Numbered from the stretch's first letter, positions 12,239 to 21,192 are shown. The stretch: DNA of 33,406 nt from Streptomyces roseochromogenus subsp. oscitans DS 12.976 (GCF_000497445.1 NZ_CM002285.1:5212719-5246124), one strand, 5' to 3'. The notes: generated by a model not told the origin, from the sequence alone. Numbers and translations: made by a program.

Positions 12239-13833
12239 CCACCTTGACCTCGGCCCTGGATCCGAGCGGCGCCGACTACCGCGCGCACCGCGAGGCCATG
12301 CTCGCCAGGCTCGCCGGACTCGACGCCGAACACGCCAAGGCGCTCGCGGGCGGCGGCGAGAAGTACGTACAACGGCACCGGAAGCGGGGCAAGTTGCTCG
12401 CCCGGGAGCGGATCGAGCTGCTCCTCGACCCCGACACGCCCTTCCTGGAGCTGTCCCCGCTGGCCGCCTGGGGCACTGATTACACCGTGGGCGCCTCGCT
12501 CGTCACCGGCATCGGAGTGGTCGAGGGCGTGGAGTGCCTGATCACCGCCAACGACCCGACCGTGCGCGGCGGCGCGAGCAACCCGTGGAGCCTGAAGAAA
12601 GCCTTGCGCGCCAACGACATCGCCCTCGCCAACCGCCTCCCCTGCATCAGCCTGGTGGAGTCCGGCGGCGCCGATCTGCCGTCCCAGAAGGAGATCTTCA
12701 TCCCGGGCGGCGCCATCTTCCGCGACCTCACCCGCCTCTCCGCCGCCGGCATCCCCACCATCGCCGTCGTCTTCGGCAACTCCACCGCCGGCGGCGCCTA
12801 CATCCCCGGCATGTCCGACCACGTGATCATGGTCAAGGAGCGCGCGAAGGTGTTCCTCGGCGGGCCGCCGCTCGTGAAGATGGCCACCGGCGAGGAGAGC
12901 GACGACGAGTCCCTGGGCGGCGCCGAGATGCACGCGCGCGTGTCGGGTCTCGCCGACTACTTCGCCGTGGACGAGCCGGACGCGCTGCGGCAGGCGCGCC
13001 GGGTGGTCGCCCGCCTGGGCCACCGCAAGGCGTACGACGATCCGGGCCCGGCGGCCCCGCCCAAGTACGACCCGGAGGAACTTCTCGGCATCGTCCCGGG
13101 TGATCTGAAGATCCCCTTCGACCCGCGCGAGGTCGTCGCCCGGATCGTGGACGCCTCCGACTTCGACGAGTTCAAGCCGCTGTACGGGACCAGTCTGGTG
13201 ACCGGCTGGGCGAGCCTGCACGGCTACCCGGTCGGCATCCTGGCGAACGCCCAAGGGGTCCTGTTCAGCGCCGAGTCGCAGAAGGCCGCCCAGTTCATCC
13301 AGCTCGCCAACCAGCGCGACATCCCGCTGCTCTTCCTGCACAACACCACCGGCTACATGGTCGGCAAGGAGTACGAGCAGGGCGGGATCATCAAGCACGG
13401 CTCGATGATGATCAACGCGGTCAGCAACAGCCGGGTGCCGCATCTGTCGGTGCTGATGGGCGCGTCGTACGGCGCCGGGCACTACGGCATGTGCGGCCGC
13501 GCCTACGACCCCCGCTTCCTGTTCGCCTGGCCCAGCGCCAAGTCCGCCGTCATGGGCCCGCAGCAGCTCGCCGGGGTGCTGTCCATCGTCGCCCGCCAGT
13601 CGGCCACGGCCAAGGGGCAGCCGTACGACGAGGACGCGGACGCCGCCCTGCGTGCCATGGTGGAGCAGCAGATCGAGTCCGAGTCGCTGCCGATGTTCCT
13701 GTCCGGGCGGCTGTACGACGACGGCGTCATCGACCCGCGCGACACCCGCACCGTGCTCGGTCTGTGTCTGTCCGCGATCCACACCGCGCCCTACGAAGGC
13801 GCGCGCGGTGGCTTCGGCGTCTTCCGGATGTGA
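12235..13833 (+). CDS. Acyl-CoA carboxylase beta (carboxyltransferase) subunit
   Basis: A 532-residue carboxyltransferase of the methylcrotonyl/geranyl-CoA carboxylase type. It carries the N-terminal KLLARERIELLLDPDTPFLE, NSTAGGAYIPGMSDH in the first half and TTGYMVGKEYEQGGIIKHG and GASYGAGHYGMCGRAYDPRF in the second, the oxyanion-hole Gly regions. It moves CO2 from carboxybiotin to a beta-methyl enoyl-CoA. The next gene supplies biotin carboxylase plus carrier, so the two should form the alpha6beta6-type complex. Whether the acyl chain is methylcrotonyl, geranyl or something else cannot be read here. The GTG start shares bases with the previous stop (translational coupling). Confidence 0.92.
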   Translation: MTTLTSALDPSGADYRAHREAMLARLAGLDAEHAKALAGGGEKYVQRHRKRGKLLARERIELLLDPDTPFLELSPLAAWGTDYTVGASLVTGIGVVEGVECLITANDPTVRGGASNPWSLKKALRANDIALANRLPCISLVESGGADLPSQKEIFIPGGAIFRDLTRLSAAGIPTIAVVFGNSTAGGAYIPGMSDHVIMVKERAKVFLGGPPLVKMATGEESDDESLGGAEMHARVSGLADYFAVDEPDALRQARRVVARLGHRKAYDDPGPAAPPKYDPEELLGIVPGDLKIPFDPREVVARIVDASDFDEFKPLYGTSLVTGWASLHGYPVGILANAQGVLFSAESQKAAQFIQLANQRDIPLLFLHNTTGYMVGKEYEQGGIIKHGSMMINAVSNSRVPHLSVLMGASYGAGHYGMCGRAYDPRFLFAWPSAKSAVMGPQQLAGVLSIVARQSATAKGQPYDEDADAALRAMVEQQIESESLPMFLSGRLYDDGVIDPRDTRTVLGLCLSAIHTAPYEGARGGFGVFRM

Positions 13834-13848
13834 GGTCCAGTGAGGTCC

Positions 13849-15702
13849 ATGATCCAGACTCTGTTGGTCGCCAACCGCGGCGAGATCGCCTGCCGGATCA
13901 TCCGCACCTGCCGTGAGTTGGGAATCCGGACGGTCGCCGTGCACTCGGACGCGGACGAGAACGCGCTCCACGCGCGCGTGGCCGACACGGCGGTACGACT
14001 GCCGGGCGCGGCGCCCGCCGAGACGTATCTGCGCGGCGACCTGATCGTGAAGGCGGCCCTGTCCGCCGGCGCGGACGCCGTGCACCCCGGCTACGGCTTC
14101 CTCTCCGAGAACCCCGACTTCGCGCGCGCCGTCCTCGACGCCGGCCTGACCTGGATCGGACCCTCCCCGGAGGCCATCGAGGCGATGGCGTCCAAGACCC
14201 GCGCGAAGGACCTGATGGGCATCGTGCCCCTCGCCGAAGCCGACGTCACCGAGGCCGACCTGCCGGTGCTGGTGAAGGCGGCCGCGGGCGGCGGGGGGCG
14301 CGGGATGCGGATCGTGCGCCGTCTGGAGGAGCTGAGCGCCGCACTGAAGAGCGCGCGCGCCGAGGCTCTGAGCGCCTTCGGCGACGGCGAGGTCTTCCTG
14401 GAGCGGTACCTGGAACACGGCCGCCACGTCGAGGTGCAGGTCCTCGCCGACACCCACGGCACGATCTGGATGCTCGGCACCCGCGACTGCTCCCTCCAGC
14501 GCCGCCACCAGAAGGTCATCGAGGAGGCCCCGGCGCCCGGCATCTCCGAGGTGCTCACGAGCGATATGTACGCGCTGGCCGTACAGGCCGTGTGCGCCGT
14601 CGCCTACGAGGGTGCCGGCACCGTCGAGTTCCTGGTCGCCGACGGCCGCGCGCACTTCCTGGAGATGAACACCCGCCTCCAGGTCGAACACCCCGTGACG
14701 GAGGCGGTGTTCGGCATCGACCTGGTCGCCGAACAGATCCGCGTCTCCGAGGGCCACGCCCTCGAAAAGGACCCACCACGCGCGCGTGGCCACGCGATCG
14801 AGGCCCGCCTGTACGCCGAGGACCCCGCCCACGGCTGGGCCCCGCAGGCCGGCACCCTGCACCACCTCGCCGTACCGGACGGCGTCCGCCTCGACACCGG
14901 CTACACCGACGGCGACCCCATCGGCGTCCACTACGACCCGATGCTCGCCAAGGTCGTCGCCCACGCGCCGACCCGCGCGGAGGCGCTCCGCAAGCTCGCG
15001 GGCGCCCTGGAACGAACGGAACTGCACGGCCCGCTCACCAACCGCGACCTGCTCGTGCGCTCACTGCGCCACGAGGAGTTCAGGAGCGGCCACACGGACA
15101 CCGGCTTCTACGACCGCCACCTCGGCGAACTCACCGAGTCCGCCCCCGACCCCCTCGCCCCCCTGGCCGCCGCCCTCGCCGACGCCCACGGCCGCTCCCG
15201 CTTCGGCGGCTGGCGCAACCTGCCCGCACAGCCGCAGGTCAAGCGATACGAGCTGGCGGGGCAGGAGTACGAGGTCCGCTACCGGCACACGCGCACCGGG
15301 TTCAGCGCCGAGGGGGTCCGGGTCGTACGCGCCGACGCGCGTCTGGTCGTCCTCGAAGTCGACGGTGTGGCACGGAAGTTCACGGTCACCCGCCACGGTG
15401 ACCAGGTCTACGTCAACTCCACCCACCTCACCGCCCTGCCCCGCTTCCCCGACCCCACCGCCCAGCACGCCCCGGGCTCCCTGCTCGCACCGATGCCGGG
15501 CACGGTCGTACGCATCGCCGAGGGCCTGACGGAAGGGGCAACGGTTCAGGCCGGTCAAGGACTCATATGGCTGGAGGCGATGAAGATGCAGCACCAGATC
15601 TCGGCGCCGGTCACCGGAACGCTCAGCGCCTTGCATGCCAAGGCCGGTCAGCAGGTTGAGCCGGGCATGTTGCTCGCCGTAGTGCAGGAAACCTCTTCTT
15701 AG
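13849..15702 (+). CDS. Acyl-CoA carboxylase alpha (biotin carboxylase + BCCP)
   Basis: A 617-residue subunit. The biotin carboxylase half has LLVANRGEIACRIIRTCREL at the start, the ATP-grasp Gly loop KAAAGGGGRGMRIV and the catalytic EMNTRLQVEHPVTE. The C-terminal biotin carrier domain has LEAMKMQHQI with the biotinylated Lys. It carboxylates biotin using ATP and bicarbonate, feeding the carboxyltransferase encoded just upstream. GTGAGG (13841-13846) serves ATG 13849; an earlier in-frame GTG at 13840 is less likely. The stretch after MASKTRAKDLM lacks the usual AGVPVLPG loop by a few residues, a small local deletion. Confidence 0.92.
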   Translation: MIQTLLVANRGEIACRIIRTCRELGIRTVAVHSDADENALHARVADTAVRLPGAAPAETYLRGDLIVKAALSAGADAVHPGYGFLSENPDFARAVLDAGLTWIGPSPEAIEAMASKTRAKDLMGIVPLAEADVTEADLPVLVKAAAGGGGRGMRIVRRLEELSAALKSARAEALSAFGDGEVFLERYLEHGRHVEVQVLADTHGTIWMLGTRDCSLQRRHQKVIEEAPAPGISEVLTSDMYALAVQAVCAVAYEGAGTVEFLVADGRAHFLEMNTRLQVEHPVTEAVFGIDLVAEQIRVSEGHALEKDPPRARGHAIEARLYAEDPAHGWAPQAGTLHHLAVPDGVRLDTGYTDGDPIGVHYDPMLAKVVAHAPTRAEALRKLAGALERTELHGPLTNRDLLVRSLRHEEFRSGHTDTGFYDRHLGELTESAPDPLAPLAAALADAHGRSRFGGWRNLPAQPQVKRYELAGQEYEVRYRHTRTGFSAEGVRVVRADARLVVLEVDGVARKFTVTRHGDQVYVNSTHLTALPRFPDPTAQHAPGSLLAPMPGTVVRIAEGLTEGATVQAGQGLIWLEAMKMQHQISAPVTGTLSALHAKAGQQVEPGMLLAVVQETSS

Positions 15703-15709
15703 GAGCCCC

Positions 15710-16870
15710 ATGACTGCCGTCATCGAATCCGAAGAGCACAAAGCCCTCCGCTCCGCCGTAGCCGCCCTCGGCAAACGCTACGGCCGTGACTACCTGATGC
15801 GAACCGTCGCCGAAGGAAAACCCCTCACCGAACTCTGGTCCGAGGCGGGCAAACTCGGCTACCTCGGTGTCAACCTCCCGGAGGAACACGGAGGCGGAGG
15901 CGGCGGCATCACCGAACTCTCCATCGTACTCGAAGAGTTGGGTGCCGCGGGCTCGCCTCTGCTGATGCTCGTCGTCTCGCCCGCCATCTGCGGCACCGTG
16001 ATCTCCCGCTTCGGCACCGAAGACCAGAAACGCGCGTGGCTCCCCGGAATCGCCGACGGCACCCGCCTCATGGCCTTCGGCATCACCGAACCCGACGCCG
16101 GTTCGAACTCCCACCGGATCACCACCACCGCCCGCCGCGACGGCACCGACTGGCTCCTCACCGGCCGCAAGGTCTTCATCTCCGGTGTCGACATGGCGGA
16201 CGCCGTCCTCATCGTCGGCCGTACCGAAGACGCCCGCACCGGACGGCTCAAGCCCTGCCTGTTCATCGTCCCGACGGACGCCGAGGGCTTCCAGAAGCGC
16301 CCCATCGACATGGAACTCAACGCCGCCGAGAAGCAGTTCGAGCTGGTCCTGGACGACGTACGGCTGCCCGCCGACGCGCTCGTAGGCGACGAGGACGCGG
16401 GCTTGCTCCAGCTGTTCGCGGGCCTCAACCCCGAGCGCATCATGACCGCGGCCTTCGCCATCGGGATGGGCCGCTACGCGCTCGCCAAAGCCATCGAGTA
16501 CGCCCGCGACCGCACCGTCTGGAAGTCGCCCATCGGCGCCCACCAGGCCATCGCCCACCCCCTGGCGCAGGCGCACATCGACCTGGAACTGGCCCGGCTG
16601 ATGATGCAGAAGGCCGCCCATCTCTACGACACCGGCGACGACATCGGCGCAGGCGAGGCCGCCAACATGGCCAAGTACGCGGCCGGGGAGGCCTGTGTGA
16701 AAGCCGTCGACCAGGCCGTGCACACCCTCGGCGGCAACGGTCTCACGCGCGAGTTCGGGCTCGCCTCGTTGATAACAGCCGCACGTGTGGCTCGTATTGC
16801 CCCGGTGAGCCGGGAGATGATTCTCAACTACGTCTCCCACCAGACCCTGGGCCTGCCGAAGTCGTACTAG
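15710..16870 (+). CDS. Acyl-CoA dehydrogenase
   Basis: An FAD flavoprotein of 386 residues that makes the alpha,beta double bond of an acyl-CoA. Family signatures are FGITEPDAGSNS (FAD/substrate loop, ~residue 123), the middle beta domain, and QAVHTLGGNGLTREFG near the C-terminus. AGGAG lies 4 bp before ATG 15710, seven bases after the carboxylase stop. In the pathway it should act before the carboxylase (as AtuD/LiuA do). Full length. Confidence 0.92.
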   Translation: MTAVIESEEHKALRSAVAALGKRYGRDYLMRTVAEGKPLTELWSEAGKLGYLGVNLPEEHGGGGGGITELSIVLEELGAAGSPLLMLVVSPAICGTVISRFGTEDQKRAWLPGIADGTRLMAFGITEPDAGSNSHRITTTARRDGTDWLLTGRKVFISGVDMADAVLIVGRTEDARTGRLKPCLFIVPTDAEGFQKRPIDMELNAAEKQFELVLDDVRLPADALVGDEDAGLLQLFAGLNPERIMTAAFAIGMGRYALAKAIEYARDRTVWKSPIGAHQAIAHPLAQAHIDLELARLMMQKAAHLYDTGDDIGAGEAANMAKYAAGEACVKAVDQAVHTLGGNGLTREFGLASLITAARVARIAPVSREMILNYVSHQTLGLPKSY

Positions 16871-16899
16871 GCCACCACCGGCAGCCGCTTGGAGGAACC

Positions 16900-18480
16900 G
16901 TGTTCCGCAGCGAGTACGCAGATGTCCCGCCCGTAGAACTCCCCATCCACGACGCCGTCCTGGGCCATGCCGCCGATTTCGGCGACCGGCCCGCCCTGAT
17001 CGACGGCACGGACGGCACCATCCTCACGTACGCACAGGTGAACCGGTTCCACCGGCGCATCGCCGCCGGTCTCGCCGACGCGGGCGTGGGCAAGGGCGAC
17101 GTCCTCGCCCTGCACAGCCCCAACACCATCGCCTTCCCGACCGCCTTCTACGCGGCCACGCGCGCGGGTGCCTCTGTCACCACGGTGCACCCGCTCGCCA
17201 CGCCCGAGGAGTTCGCCAAACAGCTCGGCGACAGCGGCGCCCGCTGGATCGTCACCGTCTCACCCCTGCTGGAGACGGCCCGCCGCGCCGCCGAACTCGC
17301 GGGCGGGGTGGGGGAGATATTCGTCTGCGACAGCGCATCCGGGCACCGGTCGCTGATCGACATGCTCGCCACCACCGCGCCCGAACCGCGGCTCGCCTTC
17401 GACCCGGCCGAGGACATCGCCGCGCTGCCGTACTCCTCCGGCACCACCGGCGGCCCCAAGGGTGTGATGCTCACCCACCGGCAGATCGCCACCAACCTCG
17501 CCCAGCTGGAGCCCGCCGTCGCCATGGCTCCCGGCGAGCGCATCCTGGCCGTGCTGCCGTTCTTCCACATCTACGGCCTGACCGCCCTGATGAACGCGCC
17601 GCTGCGCAAGGGCGCCACGGTCGTCGTCCTGCCCCGCTTCGACCTGGAGACCTTCCTCGCGGCCATCGAGAACCACCGCATCACCGGCCTGTACGTCGCC
17701 CCGCCGATCGTCCTCGCCCTCGCCAAGCACCCGGCGGTCACCCGCTACGACCTCTCCTCCCTGAAGTACGTCCTCAGCGCCGCCGCCCCGCTGGACGCCC
17801 AGCTCGCCCGGGCCTGCGCCGAGCGGCTCGGCCTGCCCCCGATCGGCCAGGCCTACGGCATGACCGAACTGTCCCCCGGCACCCATGTCGTCCCCCTCGA
17901 CCGCCTGCACGACGCCCCCGCCGGCACCGTCGGCAGGCTCATCGCCGGCACCGAGATGCGGATCGTGTCCCTGGACGAGCCCGGCAAGGACCTCGGCACC
18001 GGCGAGTCCGGCGAGATCCTCATCCGCGGCCCCCAGGTGATGAAGGGCTACCTCGGCCGCCCCGACGCCACCGCCGCCGTGATCGACGCCGACGGCTGGC
18101 TGCACACGGGCGACGTCGGACACGTGGACGCCGACGGCTGGCTGTTCGTCGTGGACCGGGTGAAGGAACTCATCAAGTACAAGGGCTTCCAGGTGGCCCC
18201 CGCCGAGCTGGAGGCCCTGCTGCTCACCCACCCCGGCATCGCCGACGCCGCCGTCATCGGCACCTGCAACGAAGACGGCAACGAGGTCCCGCACGCCTTC
18301 GTCGTCCGCCGGGCCGAGGCCGCCGACGACCTCACCGAGAACGAGATCCTCCTCTACGTCGCCGAGCGGGTCGCCCCCTACAAGCGCGTCCGCCGGATCA
18401 CCTTCATCGACACCGTCCCGCGCGCCGCCTCCGGCAAGATCTTGCGCCGCGAACTGCGCGCACTCAGGGAGCACACGTGA
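16900..18480 (+). CDS. Acyl-CoA ligase (4-coumarate-CoA ligase-like)
   Basis: An AMP-forming acid:CoA ligase of 526 residues in the ANL superfamily. The P-loop YSSGTTGGPKGVMLTH, YGMTELSPG, the hinge region GWLHTGDVGH...VKELIKYKGFQV (given in pieces) and the catalytic Lys context SGKILRREL are all intact. It would activate the free branched acid that enters the pathway, like AtuH. The frame is open far upstream inside the dehydrogenase gene, but GGAGGAA (16891-16897) fixes the GTG at 16900. It overlaps the hydratase gene by GTGA. 4-coumarate activity itself is not implied. Confidence 0.9.
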   Translation: MFRSEYADVPPVELPIHDAVLGHAADFGDRPALIDGTDGTILTYAQVNRFHRRIAAGLADAGVGKGDVLALHSPNTIAFPTAFYAATRAGASVTTVHPLATPEEFAKQLGDSGARWIVTVSPLLETARRAAELAGGVGEIFVCDSASGHRSLIDMLATTAPEPRLAFDPAEDIAALPYSSGTTGGPKGVMLTHRQIATNLAQLEPAVAMAPGERILAVLPFFHIYGLTALMNAPLRKGATVVVLPRFDLETFLAAIENHRITGLYVAPPIVLALAKHPAVTRYDLSSLKYVLSAAAPLDAQLARACAERLGLPPIGQAYGMTELSPGTHVVPLDRLHDAPAGTVGRLIAGTEMRIVSLDEPGKDLGTGESGEILIRGPQVMKGYLGRPDATAAVIDADGWLHTGDVGHVDADGWLFVVDRVKELIKYKGFQVAPAELEALLLTHPGIADAAVIGTCNEDGNEVPHAFVVRRAEAADDLTENEILLYVAERVAPYKRVRRITFIDTVPRAASGKILRRELRALREHT

Positions 18481-19241
18481 GCACACCGATCGGCCGTACA
18501 CGCGCGCGCGGCGTCGAAACCCTCAGCCTCGACGCGACCGACACCCGCAACGCGCTCTCGTCGGCCCTCGTCTCCGGCCTCGCGACGGCGCTGGCCGAGT
18601 GCGGCAAGGACGACGACGTACGGGCCGTCGTCCTCACCCACAGCGGTACGACGTTCTGCGCCGGCGCCGACCTGCGCGACCCACCGCACCCCGACGGCCT
18701 GGTCGGCCTGCTGCGGCAGATCGTGGAGCTGCCCAAACCGGTGATCGCCCGGGTCACCGGGCACGTCCGCGCGGGCGGCCTCGGCCTGCTCGCCGCCTGC
18801 GACATCGCCGCCGCGTCCGCCACGGCCACCTTCGCCTTCACCGAGGTCCGCATCGGGGTCGCCCCCGCGGTGATCTCCCTGCCGATCGTCCCGCGCGCCG
18901 ACCCCCGCGCCCTGGCCCGCTACTACCTCACCGGCGAGCGCTTCGATCCGGCCGAGGCGGTACGCCTGGGCCTGGTGACCACGACGGCCGAAGACGCCGA
19001 AGACCCTGAAGACGCCGAAGCCGTCGACGAGGTCCTCGCCCCGATCCTGGACGGCCTGCGCCGCTCCTCGCCGCAGGCCCTGGCCGAGACGAAACGGCTG
19101 CTCACGGCTAGGGTGCTGGAAACATTCGACCGGGACGCGGCGGACCTGACCGCCCTCTCGGCCCGGCTGTTCGCCTCCGGCCAGGCCCGGGAGGGGATGA
19201 CGGCCTTCCTGGAGAAACGGGACGCGGCATGGGTGGTGTGA
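18477..19241 (+). CDS. Enoyl-CoA hydratase (methylglutaconyl-type)
   Basis: A crotonase-fold protein of 254 residues. The oxyanion region FCAGADLRDP and the helix GHVRAGGLGLLAACDIA are present, as is the Glu-bearing FTEVRIGVAPAVI. The first crotonase Glu (CELA in rat enzyme) is replaced by Gly in RAGGLGLLAA, which is normal for methylglutaconyl-CoA hydratases of the LiuC/AtuE kind. That fits hydration after carboxylation of a beta-methyl enoyl-CoA. GTG start overlaps the ligase stop. The acidic stretch EDAEDPEDAEAVDE is a low-complexity loop. Confidence 0.88.
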   Translation: MSTPIGRTRARGVETLSLDATDTRNALSSALVSGLATALAECGKDDDVRAVVLTHSGTTFCAGADLRDPPHPDGLVGLLRQIVELPKPVIARVTGHVRAGGLGLLAACDIAAASATATFAFTEVRIGVAPAVISLPIVPRADPRALARYYLTGERFDPAEAVRLGLVTTTAEDAEDPEDAEAVDEVLAPILDGLRRSSPQALAETKRLLTARVLETFDRDAADLTALSARLFASGQAREGMTAFLEKRDAAWVV

Positions 19242-19245
19242 ACGG

Positions 19246-19845
19246 ATGAGCACGACGGTGGAACGCGACCGCGCGCCCAAACAGGACCGCAGCCGGGCCA
19301 CCCGGCGGCGGCTCCTGGAAGCCGCCGTGGCCTGCCTCGCCGAACACGGCTGGTCGGGCTCCACCGTCTCGGTCGTCGCCGAACGCGCCGGCGTCTCGCG
19401 GGGCGCCGCCCAGCACCACTTCCCGACCCGCGAGGACCTGTTCACGGCCGCCGTCGAGTACGTCGCCGAAGAGCGCTCCACCGCGCTCCGGGCCCTCTTC
19501 CCGAGCGGCCCCGCCGCCCGCCGGGCCGTCGTCGCGGCCCTCGTCGACCTCTACACCGGCCCCCTCTTCCGTGCCGCCCTGCACCTGTGGGTCGCCGCCT
19601 CCAACGAGGACCAGCTCCGCGCGCGTGTCACCGAGCTGGAGGCCCGCGTGGGGCGTGAGACCCACCGCATCGCCGTCGACCTCCTCGGCGCCGACGAGTC
19701 CCGCCCCGGCGTGCGCGAAACCGTCCAGGGCTTCCTGGACATGGCCCGCGGCCTGGGCCTTGCCAACCTCCTCACCGACGACTCCGCCCGCCGCGAACGG
19801 GTCGTCGCGCAGTGGGCCGACCTGCTGGAGGAAGCGCTGGGCTGA
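19246..19845 (+). CDS. TetR family regulator
   Basis: A 199-residue TetR regulator. The N-terminal helix-turn-helix reads RRRLLEAAVACLAEHGW, then VAERAGVSRGAAQHHFPTRE. The C-terminal ligand domain is unrelated to named families I can recognise. It is the last gene of the acyl-CoA operon, 4 bp after the hydratase stop, so it probably represses the operon through the palindrome at 9724-9735 and is released by an acyl-CoA. No copy of that palindrome lies directly before this gene. Confidence 0.88.
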   Translation: MSTTVERDRAPKQDRSRATRRRLLEAAVACLAEHGWSGSTVSVVAERAGVSRGAAQHHFPTREDLFTAAVEYVAEERSTALRALFPSGPAARRAVVAALVDLYTGPLFRAALHLWVAASNEDQLRARVTELEARVGRETHRIAVDLLGADESRPGVRETVQGFLDMARGLGLANLLTDDSARRERVVAQWADLLEEALG

Positions 19846-19867
19846 GGGGGTTGCTACAGGGGCGCGT

Positions 19868-19873
19868 TACTCT
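19868..19873 (+). promoter_or_regulatory. -10 box for leaderless leader peptide
   Basis: TACTCT ends 7 bases before ATG 19881, so transcription would start on or next to the ATG. No Shine-Dalgarno and no clear -35 are present. Low-evidence site, included because it explains the leader peptide start. Confidence 0.35.
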
Positions 19874-19880
19874 TGGGCCC

Positions 19881-19958
19881 ATGCTTCCGATGCTCGTTCG
19901 CCGCCGCCACGTGGACTACGTGCGCGTCACGAGCATGGGCTGTCAGCTTTCGGCCTGA
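19881..19958 (+). CDS. Cys-containing leader peptide (RRRHVD type)
   Basis: A 25-codon ORF whose product begins MLPMLVRRRHVDYVRV and ends with TSMGCQLSA. From memory, the RRHVD-x-x-RV core followed by Cys marks a family of Streptomyces leader peptides found before sulfur and cysteine genes. The single Cys codon (TGT 19941-19943) is inside the ascending arm of a hairpin followed by T5. Ribosome stalling or slow decoding at Cys would keep the hairpin from forming and allow read-through into the oxygenase gene at 20054. It is too short for usual gene callers. Confidence 0.7.
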   Translation: MLPMLVRRRHVDYVRVTSMGCQLSA

Positions 19959-19976
19959 TTCAGCCCCCTTTTTCTC
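19937..19976 (+). terminator. Attenuator hairpin overlapping leader peptide end
   Basis: Arms GGGCTG-TCAG (19937-19946) and CTGA-TT-CAGCCC (19955-19966) pair with a two-base bulge and an 8-base loop, followed by CCTTTTTCT. The leader's Cys codon and stop codon both lie inside the hairpin. This is the layout of a translation-coupled attenuator. Confidence 0.7.
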
Positions 19977-20053
19977 CTCTTCTTACGGCATCCTGGGCGC
20001 CGCCCTACCCTCGGCGGCCTGCCCGTGGCCCACGCACCCCTGTGGACGCACCC

Positions 20054-21091
20054 ATGACCTCGCACACCCCGACGGCGACCCCGTCGTACGACCAGCTCCC
20101 CATCATCGACCTGTCGGCCGCAGACCGCGGCCCCCAGGCCCGCGCCCTGCTCCACGCCCAACTGCACAGCGCCGCGCACGACGTCGGCTTCTTCCAGCTC
20201 GTCGGACACGGTGTGACCCCGGCCGAGACCGACGCGCTGGTCACCGCGATGCGCGCCTTCTTCGCCCTCCCCGAGGCCGACCGGCTCGCCCTCGACAACG
20301 TGAACTCGCCGCACTTCCGCGGCTACACCCGCACCGGCGACGAACGCACCGCCGGCGCCCGCGACTGGCGCGACCAGCTCGACATAGGCGCCGAACGCCC
20401 CGCTCGCGTCCCCGGCCCCGGCGAGCCCCCGTACTGGTGGCTGCAAGGCCCCAACCAGTGGCCCGCCGCCCTCCCCGAGCTGCGCACCGCGGCCCTGACC
20501 TGGATCGACAGGCTCAGCGCGGTCGCCGAGCGCCTCCTGCACGAACTGCTGACCGCGATCGGCGCCCCCGCCGACTTCTACGACCCGATCTTCGGCACCC
20601 GCGCCCACCCGCACCTCAAGCTCGTCCGCTACCCCGGCAGCGCGGGCGACGGCACCGATCAGGGCGTGGGCGCCCACAAGGACTACGGCTTCCTGACCCT
20701 CCTGCTCCAGGACACGGTCGGCGGCCTCCAGGTCCACCGCGAGGACGGCCTCTTCCACGACGTCCCGCCGGTCCAGGGCGCCTTCGTGGTCAACCTGGGC
20801 GAACTCCTGGAGGTGGCGACCAATGGCTACCTCCTGGCCACCAACCACCGCGTGGTCAGCCCACCCGAAGCGACGGAACGCTTCTCGGTCCCGTTCTTCT
20901 ACAACCCCCGCCTGGACGCCCGCATAGCCCCCCTGCCCTTCCCCCACGCCGCCAAGGCCCCTGGCATCACAACCGACCCGGCGAACCCCCTGTACGCCGA
21001 GTACGGCTACAACGAACTCAAGGGCAAGCTCAGGGCACACCCGCTGGTGGCGGAACGACACCACGGCAACTTGCTGACGTCGGCGGCGTAA
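20054..21091 (+). CDS. 2OG/Fe(II) oxygenase, isopenicillin N synthase-like
   Basis: A 345-residue oxygenase with a double-stranded beta helix. The N-terminal block PIIDLSAADRG and GFFQLVGHGV is the DIOX_N signature. Iron ligands are in AHKDYGFLTLLLQD (His and Asp) and NHRVVSP (His), and the 2-oxoglutarate-binding Arg-x-Ser is in ERFSVPFFY. The Arg-x-Ser suggests use of a co-substrate acid, but isopenicillin N synthase itself also has it. Substrate unknown. The Cys-type attenuator upstream hints at a link to sulfur supply. ATG 20054 fits family N-termini; GTG 20042 is possible, and neither has a clear ribosome site. Confidence 0.88.
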   Translation: MTSHTPTATPSYDQLPIIDLSAADRGPQARALLHAQLHSAAHDVGFFQLVGHGVTPAETDALVTAMRAFFALPEADRLALDNVNSPHFRGYTRTGDERTAGARDWRDQLDIGAERPARVPGPGEPPYWWLQGPNQWPAALPELRTAALTWIDRLSAVAERLLHELLTAIGAPADFYDPIFGTRAHPHLKLVRYPGSAGDGTDQGVGAHKDYGFLTLLLQDTVGGLQVHREDGLFHDVPPVQGAFVVNLGELLEVATNGYLLATNHRVVSPPEATERFSVPFFYNPRLDARIAPLPFPHAAKAPGITTDPANPLYAEYGYNELKGKLRAHPLVAERHHGNLLTSAA

Positions 21092-21101
21092 ATTCCTTTA
21101 T

Positions 21102-21166
21102 GGGCGCGGGGCCGTATCGATGTGCGGCTCCGCCGCGTGGGCGCGACCGGCCACAACGGCCCGCAG
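21102..21166 (+). repeat. Structured intergenic repeat, copy A
   Basis: A 65-bp element starting GGGCGCGGGGCCGTATCGAT, lying between the convergent oxygenase and citrate synthase genes. Its reverse complement matches 28236-28301 at about 58 of 66 positions. It contains GCGGC-TCC-GCCGC, a tight hairpin, plus longer pairing arms. Both copies sit between 3' ends, so a role as two-way terminator is likely. I recall similar GGGCGCGGGG...CCACAACG sequences as frequent in Streptomyces. Confidence 0.7.
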
Positions 21167-21192
21167 TCGCCCACGCGCCCCAAACACCCCTC

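Noticed and set aside
11749..15027. Very long minus-strand open frame (~1090 codons) opposite the carboxylase genes
   Set aside because: It is the mirror of well-recognised plus-strand genes and its product has low-complexity Arg/Gly/Val composition with no domain.
20042..20053. GTG at 20042 as oxygenase start
   Set aside because: It adds only four residues and has no better ribosome site than ATG 20054, so the ATG was kept.
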